A stretch of DNA of 11,195 nt from JAWLBM01 sp041687675 (GCA_041687675.1 JAWLBM010000071.1:1-11195); one strand, 5' to 3'; shown: positions 1 to 6,983, counted from the first letter of the stretch. The notes: generated by a model not told the origin, from the letters alone. Numbers and translations: made by a program.

Positions 1-179
1 CCGCCAGGCCAGGCATCTCCATCCGACGAAAACGAAAGCGCTCGGGATGGTCCGATGACTTCGCACGATCCATCCTCGGCCAAATGCGATAGCCCTGGCC
101 GGGGCGCCCGGCCCCCTTGACGGGCGAGGGCCGCCCGGCGAAAGCTCCGGGCAGTCTCGCCCTTCCCGGAGCGCTTCCC

Positions 180-821
180 GTGACACTCACCCTTCTCCTC
201 GGCGCCTTCGCCGCGGCCATGGCCTATGTGCTGACGCCGGGGCCGGCCTTCCTGGCGCTGCTGGGGATCGGCGCCGGGCAGGGGCGGCGGGCCGGGGCCA
301 TGTTCGTCGGCGGCCATCTCGCCGGGGACGTGGTGTGGACGACGCTGGCGCTCACCGCCATCGTCGGCGCGCGGACCATCGGCAGCACGGTGTTCGACGT
401 CCTCGGGCTCGCCTGCGGCCTCTATCTCGGCTGGATCGGCTGGGCGGCGCTCACCGCCCGTCGCCGGGATCCCGGCGCGGCGCTGGTGGTGGTGGAGCGG
501 CCGCTTCGCCGCGGCCTCGCCTTCGGCCTCACCAACCCGAAGGGCTACCCGGTGGCGCTCGCCACCTTCACGGCGCTGCTCGCCGCGGAGGCGGACCGGC
601 TCACCTTCGCCAACCTGCCGCCGATGCTGGCGGTGTCCTTCGTCGGCTTCCTCGTCGCCGACGTGATCCTCGTCTCGGTGATCGGGCTGCCGGCGGTGCG
701 TCGGTTCTATCGCCGCCACGAAACGCTGATCGTCCGCGCCTCGGGCCTGCTCTTCATCGGCTTCGCGCTGCAGGCCGTGGTCCAGGCCGTCCCGGGGCTG
801 GCGGGGCTGCGGCGGGCCTGA
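180..821 (+). CDS. LysE/RhtB-family amino-acid (small-molecule) exporter
   Basis: Predicted inner-membrane exporter of 213 residues, the usual length for the LysE/RhtB family, whose members export amino acids or related metabolites. Visible hallmarks are an N-terminal hydrophobic helix running into TPGPA at residues 19-23, a glycine-rich stretch after it, and NPKGYPVALATF starting near residue 119. The remainder is made of alternating hydrophobic segments, about six in all. I chose the GTG at 180 because a GGAG lies at 168-171 with 8 nt spacing and because the family motif then begins about 19 residues in. An upstream in-frame TTG at 117 would add 21 Gly/Pro/Ala-rich residues unlike a membrane N-terminus. 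The gene stands alone and converges on the MFS gene with a 5-bp gap. The substrate cannot be read from the sequence. Confidence 0.9.
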   Translation: MTLTLLLGAFAAAMAYVLTPGPAFLALLGIGAGQGRRAGAMFVGGHLAGDVVWTTLALTAIVGARTIGSTVFDVLGLACGLYLGWIGWAALTARRRDPGAALVVVERPLRRGLAFGLTNPKGYPVALATFTALLAAEADRLTFANLPPMLAVSFVGFLVADVILVSVIGLPAVRRFYRRHETLIVRASGLLFIGFALQAVVQAVPGLAGLRRA

Positions 822-826
822 CGGCC

Positions 827-2020
827 TCAGTCGGCCCGGATCACCAGCGCCAGCGCGAGGCCGGTCACCGTCATCGCCGGCACAACGATGCCGAGGGCGA
901 CGAGCGGGTCGCCGATCAGCGTCGCCGCGAGCGAGCCGAGGAAGCCGCCGCCGATCTGCAGGAATCCCATCAGCGCCGCCGCGGCCCCGGCCATCATCGG
1001 GAAGGGGGCGAGCGACTGGGTGGTCAGCGCCGGCATGAACAGCGCAAGGGCAAAGGCGAACACCGCCACCGGCCCCATGACGGAGAGGAAGCTCGGCTCC
1101 AGCGTGAACACCGAGGCCGAGAGCAGCACCCCGCCGAGGGCGCAGAGGAGAAGCCCCGGCATGACCAGTCGCCCCGCGTCCACCCGCCTCAGCAGCACCC
1201 GTGTCAGCAGGCCGCCGAGGATGAACGAGCCGGACTGGGCGATCATGCCGACACCGAACTGCGTCGGCGTCAGGCCGACCCGCTCGATCAGCACGAAGGG
1301 CAGCATGGTGCCGTTGGCGTAGAGCCCGCCGATGGTGAGCCCGACGACGAGCGCCGGCCGCAGGAACCGCCGGTCGCCGGCGAGCGTGGCATAGGCGCGG
1401 GCGAGCCCGGCGGGCGAGGCGCGCGCCCGGTCCGGGCGGATGTTGGTCTCCGGCATCGAAAGGAGCACCACCGCCAGCAGCCCGGCACCGTAGACGACCA
1501 TGCCGAGGAAGATCGCCTGCCATCCGGCGAGGCTCAGGATCACGCCGCCGATGGTCGGCGACAGCGCCGGGCCGACGGCGAGCCAGATCCCGATCACGTT
1601 CATGATCCGCGCCGACTGCTGGCCGACGAAGCAGTCCCGCACGATCGCCCGGGAGATGGCGATGCCCGCCGCCGCGCCGATGCCCTGGACGAGCCGGGCG
1701 GCGACCAGCGCCTCGACCGTGGGCGCGAACACCGCGGCGACCGAGGCGGCGACGTAGATCGCGAGGAAGCCGAGGGCGACCGGCCGCCGGCCGAAAGCGT
1801 CCGACAAGGGGCCGCAGACCAGCTGCGCCACGGCGAAGCCGCCGAAATAGGCCGCCAGCGTCGCCTTCACCGCCGACAGGCTGGCGCCGAAGGCGGTGAC
1901 GAGTTCCGGCATCGCCGGGGTGTAGAGCGCCATGGAGATCGGCCCGAGCGCCACCAGCAGCGCGCCGTAGACGGCGGCCGAGCGTTCGGTGAGGAGGGCG
2001 GCCGGGGTCGGGGCGTTCAT
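827..2020 (-). CDS. Bcr/CflA-type multidrug efflux MFS transporter
   Basis: Predicted 12-helix proton-driven drug efflux pump of 397 residues in the inner membrane, matching the DHA1 Bcr/CflA subgroup of the major facilitator superfamily. Visible features are LYTPAMPEL at residues 32-40, typical of this subgroup after helix 1; the motif A loop GPLSDAFGRRP at 70-80; RLVQGIGAA from 109 with the helix-4 arginine; and a motif-C-like stretch GPALSPTIGG at 150-159. Hydrophobic segments continue evenly to the C-terminus. The ATG at 2020 is the natural start, since the family usually has only a short tail before helix 1, but no clear Shine-Dalgarno sequence precedes it. The open frame continues upstream for hundreds of codons, but that part lies antisense to typA and is not protein-like. 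Likely substrates (chloramphenicol, bicyclomycin or others) are not determinable. Confidence 0.93.
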   Translation of the reverse strand: MNAPTPAALLTERSAAVYGALLVALGPISMALYTPAMPELVTAFGASLSAVKATLAAYFGGFAVAQLVCGPLSDAFGRRPVALGFLAIYVAASVAAVFAPTVEALVAARLVQGIGAAAGIAISRAIVRDCFVGQQSARIMNVIGIWLAVGPALSPTIGGVILSLAGWQAIFLGMVVYGAGLLAVVLLSMPETNIRPDRARASPAGLARAYATLAGDRRFLRPALVVGLTIGGLYANGTMLPFVLIERVGLTPTQFGVGMIAQSGSFILGGLLTRVLLRRVDAGRLVMPGLLLCALGGVLLSASVFTLEPSFLSVMGPVAVFAFALALFMPALTTQSLAPFPMMAGAAAALMGFLQIGGGFLGSLAATLIGDPLVALGIVVPAMTVTGLALALVIRAD

Positions 2021-2112
2021 CGGGCGGCGTTCGCAGAGGAAGCGGGCACATGACAGACCACGTCGGCCGCGGCCTTGCCAACCCGCATTTTTTGCGCGTC
2101 GGCTTGTTTTTC

Positions 2113-2140
2113 TTGCTCCCGTCACAATGATTCGTATAGT
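2113..2140 (+). promoter_or_regulatory. Probable sigma-70 type promoter of typA
   Basis: TTGCTC at 2113-2118 and TATAGT at 2135-2140 are separated by 16 bp, in a distinctly AT-richer patch between the divergent MFS and typA genes. The -10 matches five of six consensus positions; the -35 matches only the TTG. Transcription would start near 2146-2148 and give a leader of roughly 57 nt that contains the hairpin at 2154-2180. The start site is inferred. Confidence 0.5.
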
Positions 2141-2153
2141 GCGCCGCAACAGG

Positions 2154-2192
2154 GCGGCCCAGACACGCATGTCGGGCCGCTGCTCTTTTTTT
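2154..2192 (+). promoter_or_regulatory. Terminator-like hairpin in the typA 5' leader (candidate attenuator)
   Basis: GCGGCCC at 2154-2160 pairs perfectly with GGGCCGC at 2174-2180. Inside it GACA (2162-2165) pairs with TGTC (2170-2173), leaving one bulged A and a CGCA tetraloop, 11 bp in all. Seven T residues follow at 2186-2192, so this is a textbook intrinsic terminator by form. It ends 11 nt before the typA start codon and just before the GGAA ribosome binding site at 2195-2198. No gene of normal size on this strand needs terminating here, because the upstream neighbour runs the other way. The structure is seen directly; attenuation is inferred. Confidence 0.65.
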
Positions 2193-2203
2193 CCGGAACC
2201 ATC

Positions 2204-4030
2204 ATGAAGCTTCGCAACATCGCCATCATCGCGCACGTCGACCACGGCAAGACCACGCTGGTGGACGAACTCCTCAAGCAGTCCGGCTCCTACCGCGAGA
2301 ACCAGCGCGTCGCCGAGCGCGCGATGGACTCCAACGAGCTGGAGAAGGAGCGCGGCATCACCATCCTGGCCAAGGCCACCTCGGTGGTCTGGAAGGACGT
2401 GCGCATCAACATCGTCGACACCCCCGGCCACGCCGACTTCGGCGGCGAGGTGGAGCGCATCCTCAACATGGTGGACGGCGCCATCGTGCTGGTCGACGCC
2501 GCCGAGGGGCCGATGCCGCAGACCAAGTTCGTGGTCGGCAAGGCCCTGAAGGTGGGCCTCAAGCCCATCGTGGTGATCAACAAGGTCGACCGCTCCGACG
2601 CCCGGTCGCAGGAGGTGATCAACGAAGTCTTCGACCTGTTCGCCGCGCTGGATGCCACCGACGAGCAGCTCGACTTCCCGATCCTCTACGGCTCCGGCCG
2701 CAACGGCTGGATGGCCGAGAGCCCCGATGGCCCGCAGGACGCCGGGATGGGGCCGCTGTTCGACCTTGTGCTCCGCCATGTTCCCGAGCCGACGGTCGTG
2801 CCCGACGCGCCGTTCCGCATGATCGGCACCATTCTCGAGGCGAACCCCTTCCTCGGCCGCATCATCACCGGCCGGATCACCGCGGGCCAGGTGAAGCCGA
2901 ACCAGACCATCAAGGTGCTCTCCCGCGACGGCGCGCTGCTGGAGCAGGGCCGCGTCTCCAAGATCCTCGCCTTCCGCGGGCTGGAGCGCCAGCCGATCGA
3001 GCTCGGCGAGGCGGGGGACATCGTCGCCATCGCCGGCCTCACCAAGGGCACGGTGGCCGATACCTACTGCGCCCTTGAGGTGAGCGAGCCGCTGCCGGCG
3101 CAGCCGATCGACCCTCCGACCGTCACCATGAGCTTCCTCGTCAACGACTCGCCGCTCGCCGGCACCGAGGGGGACAAGGTGACGAGCCGCATGATCCGCG
3201 ACCGCCTGCTCAAGGAGGCCGAGGGCAATGTGGCGCTGAAGATCGAGGAGAGCGCGGAGAAGGACTCCTTCTTCGTCTCCGGCCGCGGCGAACTGCAGCT
3301 GGCGGTGCTGATCGAGACCATGCGCCGCGAGGGCTTCGAGCTCGCCGTGTCGCGCCCGCGCGTCGTCTTCCGCAAGGACGCGAACGGCGCCCTTCTCGAG
3401 CCGATCGAGGAGGTGGTGATCGACGTCGACGAGGAGCACTCCGGCATCGTCGTCCAGAAGATGAGCGAGCGGAAGGCCGACATGGTCGAGATGCGGCCGT
3501 CGGGCGGCAATCGCCTGCGCCTCGTCTTCTACGCGCCGACCCGCGGCCTGATCGGCTACCAGTCGGAGCTCCTGACCGACACCCGCGGGACCGCGGTGAT
3601 GAACCGCCTGTTCCACGAGTACGCCCCCTACAAGGGCGAGCTGGCCGGCCGCCGCAACGGCGTGCTGATTTCCAACGAGTCCGGCGAGGCGGTGGCCTAT
3701 GCTCTGTGGAACCTCGAGGACCGCGGCCCGATGATGATCGAGCCCGGCTGGAAGGTGTACCAGGGCATGATCGTCGGCGAGCACACCCGCGAGAACGACC
3801 TCGAGGTGAACGTGCTCAAGGGCAAGAAGCTCTCCAACGTCCGCGCCGCCGGCAAGGACGAGGCGGTCCGTCTCACCCCGCCGATCCGCATGACGCTGGA
3901 GCGGGCGCTGGCCTGGATCCAGGACGACGAGCTGGTCGAGGTCACGCCGAAGTCGATCCGCCTGCGCAAGGCGATCCTCGACCCGAACGACCGCAAGAAG
4001 GCCGAGCGGGCCCGCGACGCGGCCGCCTGA
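2204..4030 (+). CDS. typA: Ribosome-associated translational GTPase TypA/BipA
   Basis: Complete 608-residue translational GTPase of the TypA/BipA family, which binds the 70S ribosome at the elongation-factor site and supports 50S assembly and growth at low temperature or under stress. The G domain shows AHVDHGKT (10-17), RGIT (50-53), DTPGH (72-76) and NKVD (126-129), with SGRNG around 164-168 as the G5 region. A beta-barrel domain follows at about 203-295. EF-G III/V-like domains cover about 305-480, including RGELQLAVLIETM from 361. The family-specific C-terminal domain carries NESGEAVAYALWNLEDRG (491-508) and GEHTRENDLEVN, and ends with KSIRLRKAILD. The ATG at 2204 places the first G motif at the usual position and has GGAA at 2195-2198. 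The gene is monocistronic, with its own promoter and terminator. It is possibly regulated through the leader hairpin. Confidence 0.98.
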   Translation: MKLRNIAIIAHVDHGKTTLVDELLKQSGSYRENQRVAERAMDSNELEKERGITILAKATSVVWKDVRINIVDTPGHADFGGEVERILNMVDGAIVLVDAAEGPMPQTKFVVGKALKVGLKPIVVINKVDRSDARSQEVINEVFDLFAALDATDEQLDFPILYGSGRNGWMAESPDGPQDAGMGPLFDLVLRHVPEPTVVPDAPFRMIGTILEANPFLGRIITGRITAGQVKPNQTIKVLSRDGALLEQGRVSKILAFRGLERQPIELGEAGDIVAIAGLTKGTVADTYCALEVSEPLPAQPIDPPTVTMSFLVNDSPLAGTEGDKVTSRMIRDRLLKEAEGNVALKIEESAEKDSFFVSGRGELQLAVLIETMRREGFELAVSRPRVVFRKDANGALLEPIEEVVIDVDEEHSGIVVQKMSERKADMVEMRPSGGNRLRLVFYAPTRGLIGYQSELLTDTRGTAVMNRLFHEYAPYKGELAGRRNGVLISNESGEAVAYALWNLEDRGPMMIEPGWKVYQGMIVGEHTRENDLEVNVLKGKKLSNVRAAGKDEAVRLTPPIRMTLERALAWIQDDELVEVTPKSIRLRKAILDPNDRKKAERARDAAA

Positions 4031-4056
4031 AACTGATCCGGTGGTCCGAAACCAAA

Positions 4057-4086
4057 GCCGTCCGCGGGCTGCGCGGGCGGCTTTTT
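4057..4086 (+). terminator. Rho-independent terminator of typA
   Basis: GCCGTCCGC (4057-4065) pairs with GCGGGCGGC (4073-4081) across a 7-nt loop, with one G-U wobble in a 9-bp stem. TTTTT follows at 4082-4086, and AAA precedes the stem and can extend it. It lies 27 nt after the typA stop. Read on the minus strand, the stem (now with one A-C mismatch) is followed by TTTGGTTT, so it may also stop rirA transcripts arriving from the other side. Confidence 0.9.
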
Positions 4087-4141
4087 CATGCCCGGAGCGA
4101 TGGTGCCCCCAAGGCGGGAGCGCGACGGCGCTCGGCGGGCG

Positions 4142-4606
4142 TCAGGCGGTGCCGGCAGCCGGCCGGTCCAGCTGATCGATGCCGAGCAGGAAGCGCAGGT
4201 CCGGCCGGTCCCCGGCGACATCCGCGATCGTGTAGCGGTCCAGGACCTCGAAGAACGCGCCAAGGGCCTCCCGGAGGATGCGGTTGTACTCGCAGCTCTG
4301 GGTGAGCGGGCAGTCGTGGCCGTTCTCGTCGAAGCAGTCGGCGAGGACGAAGTTCTCCTCCGCCGCGCGCACCACCTCGCCGATGGTGATCGCGTCCGCC
4401 GCCCGGCCGAGCATGATGCCGCCGTTGCGGCCGCGGATCGTCCGCACGAAGCCGTTCTCCACCAGCACTTTCAGGATCTTGAACAGGTGCGTCTCCGACA
4501 TCTCGAAGCTCGCGGCGATGTCGGCCACCCGGCTCGGCCGCCCGGGATTGGCGGCGCAATAGAGCAGGATCCGGACGGAGTAGTTGGTGGCTTGTGTGAG
4601 GCGCAT
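4142..4606 (-). CDS. rirA: Rrf2-family iron-sulfur iron-responsive regulator RirA
   Basis: Complete 154-residue Rrf2-type transcription factor. It opens with MRLTQATNYSVRILLYCAA, and the winged helix-turn-helix covers roughly residues 24-66, including VADIAASFEMSETHLFKIL and the wing RGRNGG (58-63). Cysteines at 91, 99 and 105 (spacing C-x7-C-x5-C) match in number and position the Fe-S ligands known for rhizobial RirA. The C-terminal FLLGI is also RirA-like. Known RirA proteins repress iron-uptake genes when iron is sufficient and lose their cluster when iron is scarce. NsrR is the closest alternative (nitric oxide sensing), but its N-terminus and cysteine spacing fit less well. No iron-uptake gene lies in the window, so the targets are elsewhere. 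The in-frame extension upstream of 4606 is Arg/Pro-rich and lies over the promoter, which supports the ATG at 4606. Confidence 0.92.
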   Translation of the reverse strand: MRLTQATNYSVRILLYCAANPGRPSRVADIAASFEMSETHLFKILKVLVENGFVRTIRGRNGGIMLGRAADAITIGEVVRAAEENFVLADCFDENGHDCPLTQSCEYNRILREALGAFFEVLDRYTIADVAGDRPDLRFLLGIDQLDRPAAGTA

Positions 4607-4612
4607 CCACCC

Positions 4613-4641
4613 AGATAGGGACCGCGGCGGCGAAAGGTCAA
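4613..4641 (-). promoter_or_regulatory. Promoter of rirA, placed for a leaderless transcript
   Basis: Read on the minus strand, TTGACC (4641-4636) and CTATCT (4618-4613) are separated by exactly 17 bp, close to the alphaproteobacterial housekeeping promoter pattern. Only six bases lie between the -10 and the rirA ATG at 4606, so the expected start site falls on or next to the A of the start codon. No good Shine-Dalgarno sequence precedes the ATG. No exact TGA-N9-TCA iron-responsive operator was found by eye between the two divergent genes. Confidence 0.6.
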
Positions 4642-4729
4642 CCCGGCGGATCGGGTTTTCGCCCCGGCCGGCCCGAACGATCGGACGCGGCCGGCGCTCC
4701 CGCCGCTGCAACCCGTCGTTCACATTGTG

Positions 4730-4765
4730 TGTCATCAAACCGTCATCCCGGTTGACTGTGACAGT
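4730..4765. promoter_or_regulatory. Cluster of GTCA/TGAC half-sites, possible operator
   Basis: GTCATC occurs at 4731-4736 and again at 4742-4747, an 11-bp direct spacing of about one helical turn. TGAC follows in the inverted sense at 4753-4756 and 4759-4762. The last two overlap a perfect 11-bp palindrome, ACTGTGACAGT (4755-4765). The cluster lies about 46 bp upstream of the VWA gene and about 125 bp upstream of rirA. This looks like a transcription-factor site, but the factor is not recognisable and chance is not excluded. Confidence 0.35.
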
Positions 4766-4810
4766 TTGCCGCCTCAACCTTTCGCTATGTACATCGGGGC
4801 TCGTAGTGCC

Positions 4811-5566
4811 ATGCGATTCGTGAGGATTCTCGCGGTCGGGGCCGTTGCGACCGTCGCGGCGGGGTCGGTTGCCGCCGGGGCGGCGGACGGGGTGGACGTC
4901 GCCCTGGTGCTCGCCGTGGACGTGTCGAAGTCGGTCAGCCCGGCCGAGGCGGAGCTGCAGCGCCGTGGCTACGCCGACGCCCTCGAATCGGGCGAGGTGC
5001 TGCGAGCGATCCGGTCCGGGCTGCTCGGGCGGATCGCCGTCACCTACGTCGAATGGTCCTCGACCCGGCACCAGACCGTCGTGGTGGACTGGTCGATCGT
5101 CGAGGGCCCCGACAGCGCCGCCGAGATCGCCTCCCGGCTGCGCTCCGGGACGCCCGGCAGCGGGATGGAAACCTCGATCTCCTCGGCGCTGAGCTTCTCA
5201 CGCCAGCGGCTCGGCGAACTTCCCTGGCCGGCCGAGCGGCGGGTGATCGACGTCTCCGGCGACGGGGTAAACAACTACGGCGCGCCGCTCGGCCCGGTCC
5301 GCGACCAGCTGGTGGCGGAGGGCGTGGTCATCAACGGCCTGCCGATCGGGCCGCCGCCGCGCAAGGGGCCGGACGTCACGGCCTATTACGCGGACCAGGT
5401 GATCGGCGGACCGGGGGCCTTCCTCGTCAGGGCGCCGACCATGGGCGACTTCGCCGCTGCCGTGCGGACCAAGATCGCCCTCGAGGTCGCCGGCCTGACC
5501 CCTCCGGTGCAGTATTCCCTGCTCCGGACCGAAGCGGACGATGCGGAAAACCTGCTGACACCCTGA
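4811..5566 (+). CDS. Exported DUF1194 (von Willebrand factor A-like) protein
   Basis: Predicted secreted or periplasmic protein of 251 residues with one VWA-like domain of the DUF1194 type, a family common in alphaproteobacteria and without an assigned function. A signal peptide is visible: MRFVRILAVG, then an Ala/Val-rich core, with likely cleavage near residue 25 after GAA-type residues. The metal-binding DxSxS motif is DVSKS at 37-41, T121 in METSIS is the probable second MIDAS ligand, and DVSGDG at 148-153 supplies the third. RVIDVSGDGVNN, INGLPI and YYADQVIGGPGAF are typical DUF1194 blocks. I chose the ATG at 4811 because it begins an ideal signal peptide and follows a GGGG at 4796-4799. 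ATG 4787 (eight residues longer) is possible. The last roughly 25 residues are an Asp/Glu-rich tail. The gene is probably co-transcribed with the next one. Confidence 0.88.
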   Translation: MRFVRILAVGAVATVAAGSVAAGAADGVDVALVLAVDVSKSVSPAEAELQRRGYADALESGEVLRAIRSGLLGRIAVTYVEWSSTRHQTVVVDWSIVEGPDSAAEIASRLRSGTPGSGMETSISSALSFSRQRLGELPWPAERRVIDVSGDGVNNYGAPLGPVRDQLVAEGVVINGLPIGPPPRKGPDVTAYYADQVIGGPGAFLVRAPTMGDFAAAVRTKIALEVAGLTPPVQYSLLRTEADDAENLLTP

Positions 5567-5618
5567 CAGAATTGACGCATATGTGGATCGTCGGACGAGT
5601 CGGTCGGACGGGGCGTCC

Positions 5619-6983
5619 ATGGAGGCTGCGGAACGGATCGGGACGGGGGCGAGGTGGAGCGCGGACGCGGTCGCGCTGGCGCTTGTCCTTGCCGTGTTCG
5701 TCGCCTCGCGCGTCGTCGCCGACCGGATCGGCATCGCGCCGGACCCGGATGTCGTCGTCCACCACTGGCAGAACCTTTCCCTCCGCTCGCTCGCCGATGA
5801 CCTCGCCGGCACGCTCGCCGGCCTGCGCTCGCAGCCGCCGCTGTGGAACGCGCTGCTGGGCCTCGGCGCCCGCGCCTGCGATGCCGATCCGGCCTGCACC
5901 GCCGGGACGATCCTGTCGGCCAACCGCGCCGCCACGCTGCTGGGCCTGCTGATCCTCTTCGCCGTCCTGCGGCGGGTCGGGCTTTCCGCCCGGACAGCAG
6001 GGTTCGTCGTGGCCGTCGCGGTGCTGACGCCGACGGTGGTCTTCTACGAAACCTACGCCTTCTACCCGCACCTGACGGCGCTGTTCGCCCTTGTGACCGT
6101 TGCCGGCCTGGTGACGCTCGCCGCCCGGCCCTCGCCCCTAGGTCTTGCCGCGTCGATCGGCGGGGTGGCCGGACTGTCGCTCACGGTGACGCTGTGGCAC
6201 CCGGCATTCGTGGCCCTCTTCGGGGCGGGGTTGGTCGCCGCTCTTCCCCGCAGCCTGCGTCGGCCCGGCGCGGCGGTCGTGCTCGCGGCGAGCCTCGTCG
6301 CCGTCCTTCCGGCTGCGAAGAACGCCGCTCTCTTCGGCCATTTCGCCGGCGGCACCTGGGGCGGCCTCAACCTCGCCCAGGTCGCCCCCGGGCTCACGCC
6401 CGAGGAGCGCTGGGCCTGCTCGTTCGATCGCCTGCTCGCGGAAGGCAGCCTCGGCAGCGGCCCGCCGGAGGGGGAGATCCTCAACCGCGCGGAGACGGCG
6501 GAGGCCTCCTCCGCCTGCGTCGCCATCGCGCTCAGGGCGATCGCCGCCCGCCCGTCCGAGTGGATCGGCGGCATCGGCGAGCGCCTCGCGGCCTCGCACC
6601 TGCGCGCCCCCTACCACTATTTCTTCCGGCCGATCGGTTTCGATCGATGGCCGCAGGTTCCGGCGCCGGAGACCCTGGCGGCGCCCGGCGGGCCATCGCC
6701 GACGACGGTCGTCCTGCTGGCGCTGGGGCTCCTCTACTATCCCGTGGTGGCGGCCGGCGCGGCCTGGCTCGCCCTCCGCCACCGCTGCCGCGGCCCGGGG
6801 CTCGTCGCCGCCGCGGGGCTCGCCCTCATCCTGTGGCAGACGATCCTGTCCCACGCGGCGAACTGGGGCGAGCAGCAGCGCATGCGCTACACCCTGGAGC
6901 CGGTCTACCTCGTTCTCGCCGTGATGCTGGTATCGGAGGCCCGCGGGCGCATCCGCTCCCGGGATCCGGGGCGCGCCGCCTGA
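5619..6983 (+). CDS. Multispanning membrane protein, candidate GT-C-type glycosyltransferase
   Basis: Integral membrane protein of about 454 residues with roughly ten hydrophobic segments. Its layout resembles GT-C (ArnT/PMT-like) lipid-phosphate-sugar glycosyltransferases. After a first helix (about 17-35) comes an outward-facing loop with PDPD at 41-44, holding possible catalytic acids. RSQPPLWNALL (70-80) resembles the PPL(Y/W) stretch of that class. YETYAFYPHLTALF lies at 143-156. Near the end, GEQQRMRYTLEP (417-428) resembles the conserved (E/D)xxRxRxxxxP block before the last helix. A soluble, cysteine-containing loop lies at about 250-360. These resemblances are from memory of the class, so the function is tentative; a plain hypothetical membrane protein is the conservative call. 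ATG 5619 has GGACGGGG just upstream, while the GTG at 5583 lacks a site. The 52-bp gap suggests an operon with the DUF1194 gene. Confidence 0.75.
   Translation: MEAAERIGTGARWSADAVALALVLAVFVASRVVADRIGIAPDPDVVVHHWQNLSLRSLADDLAGTLAGLRSQPPLWNALLGLGARACDADPACTAGTILSANRAATLLGLLILFAVLRRVGLSARTAGFVVAVAVLTPTVVFYETYAFYPHLTALFALVTVAGLVTLAARPSPLGLAASIGGVAGLSLTVTLWHPAFVALFGAGLVAALPRSLRRPGAAVVLAASLVAVLPAAKNAALFGHFAGGTWGGLNLAQVAPGLTPEERWACSFDRLLAEGSLGSGPPEGEILNRAETAEASSACVAIALRAIAARPSEWIGGIGERLAASHLRAPYHYFFRPIGFDRWPQVPAPETLAAPGGPSPTTVVLLALGLLYYPVVAAGAAWLALRHRCRGPGLVAAAGLALILWQTILSHAANWGEQQRMRYTLEPVYLVLAVMLVSEARGRIRSRDPGRAA

Noticed and set aside
1..22. Possible 5' end of a divergent gene on the minus strand (ATG at 22, reading MEMPGLA)
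   Set aside because: Only about seven codons lie in the window and there is no clear ribosome binding site or promoter, so it cannot be supported. The rest of 1-179 shows nothing further apart from the GGAG site of the LysE gene.
335..2053. Plus-strand open frame of 572 codons across the LysE and MFS genes
   Set aside because: Arg/Gly/Asp-rich translation without recognisable domains. It is an out-of-frame shadow of two well-supported genes.
2074..3784. Minus-strand open frame of roughly 570 codons opposite typA, continuous with the MFS frame
   Set aside because: Its His/Asp/Leu/Val-rich, low-complexity translation resembles no protein, and typA on the other strand is certain. GC-biased third positions remove stops from the antisense frame.
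5606..5618. Small inverted repeat GGACG-GGG-CGTCC just before the GT-C-like start codon
   Set aside because: A 5-bp stem with a 3-nt loop is expected by chance at this GC content. It probably serves only as the ribosome binding region.
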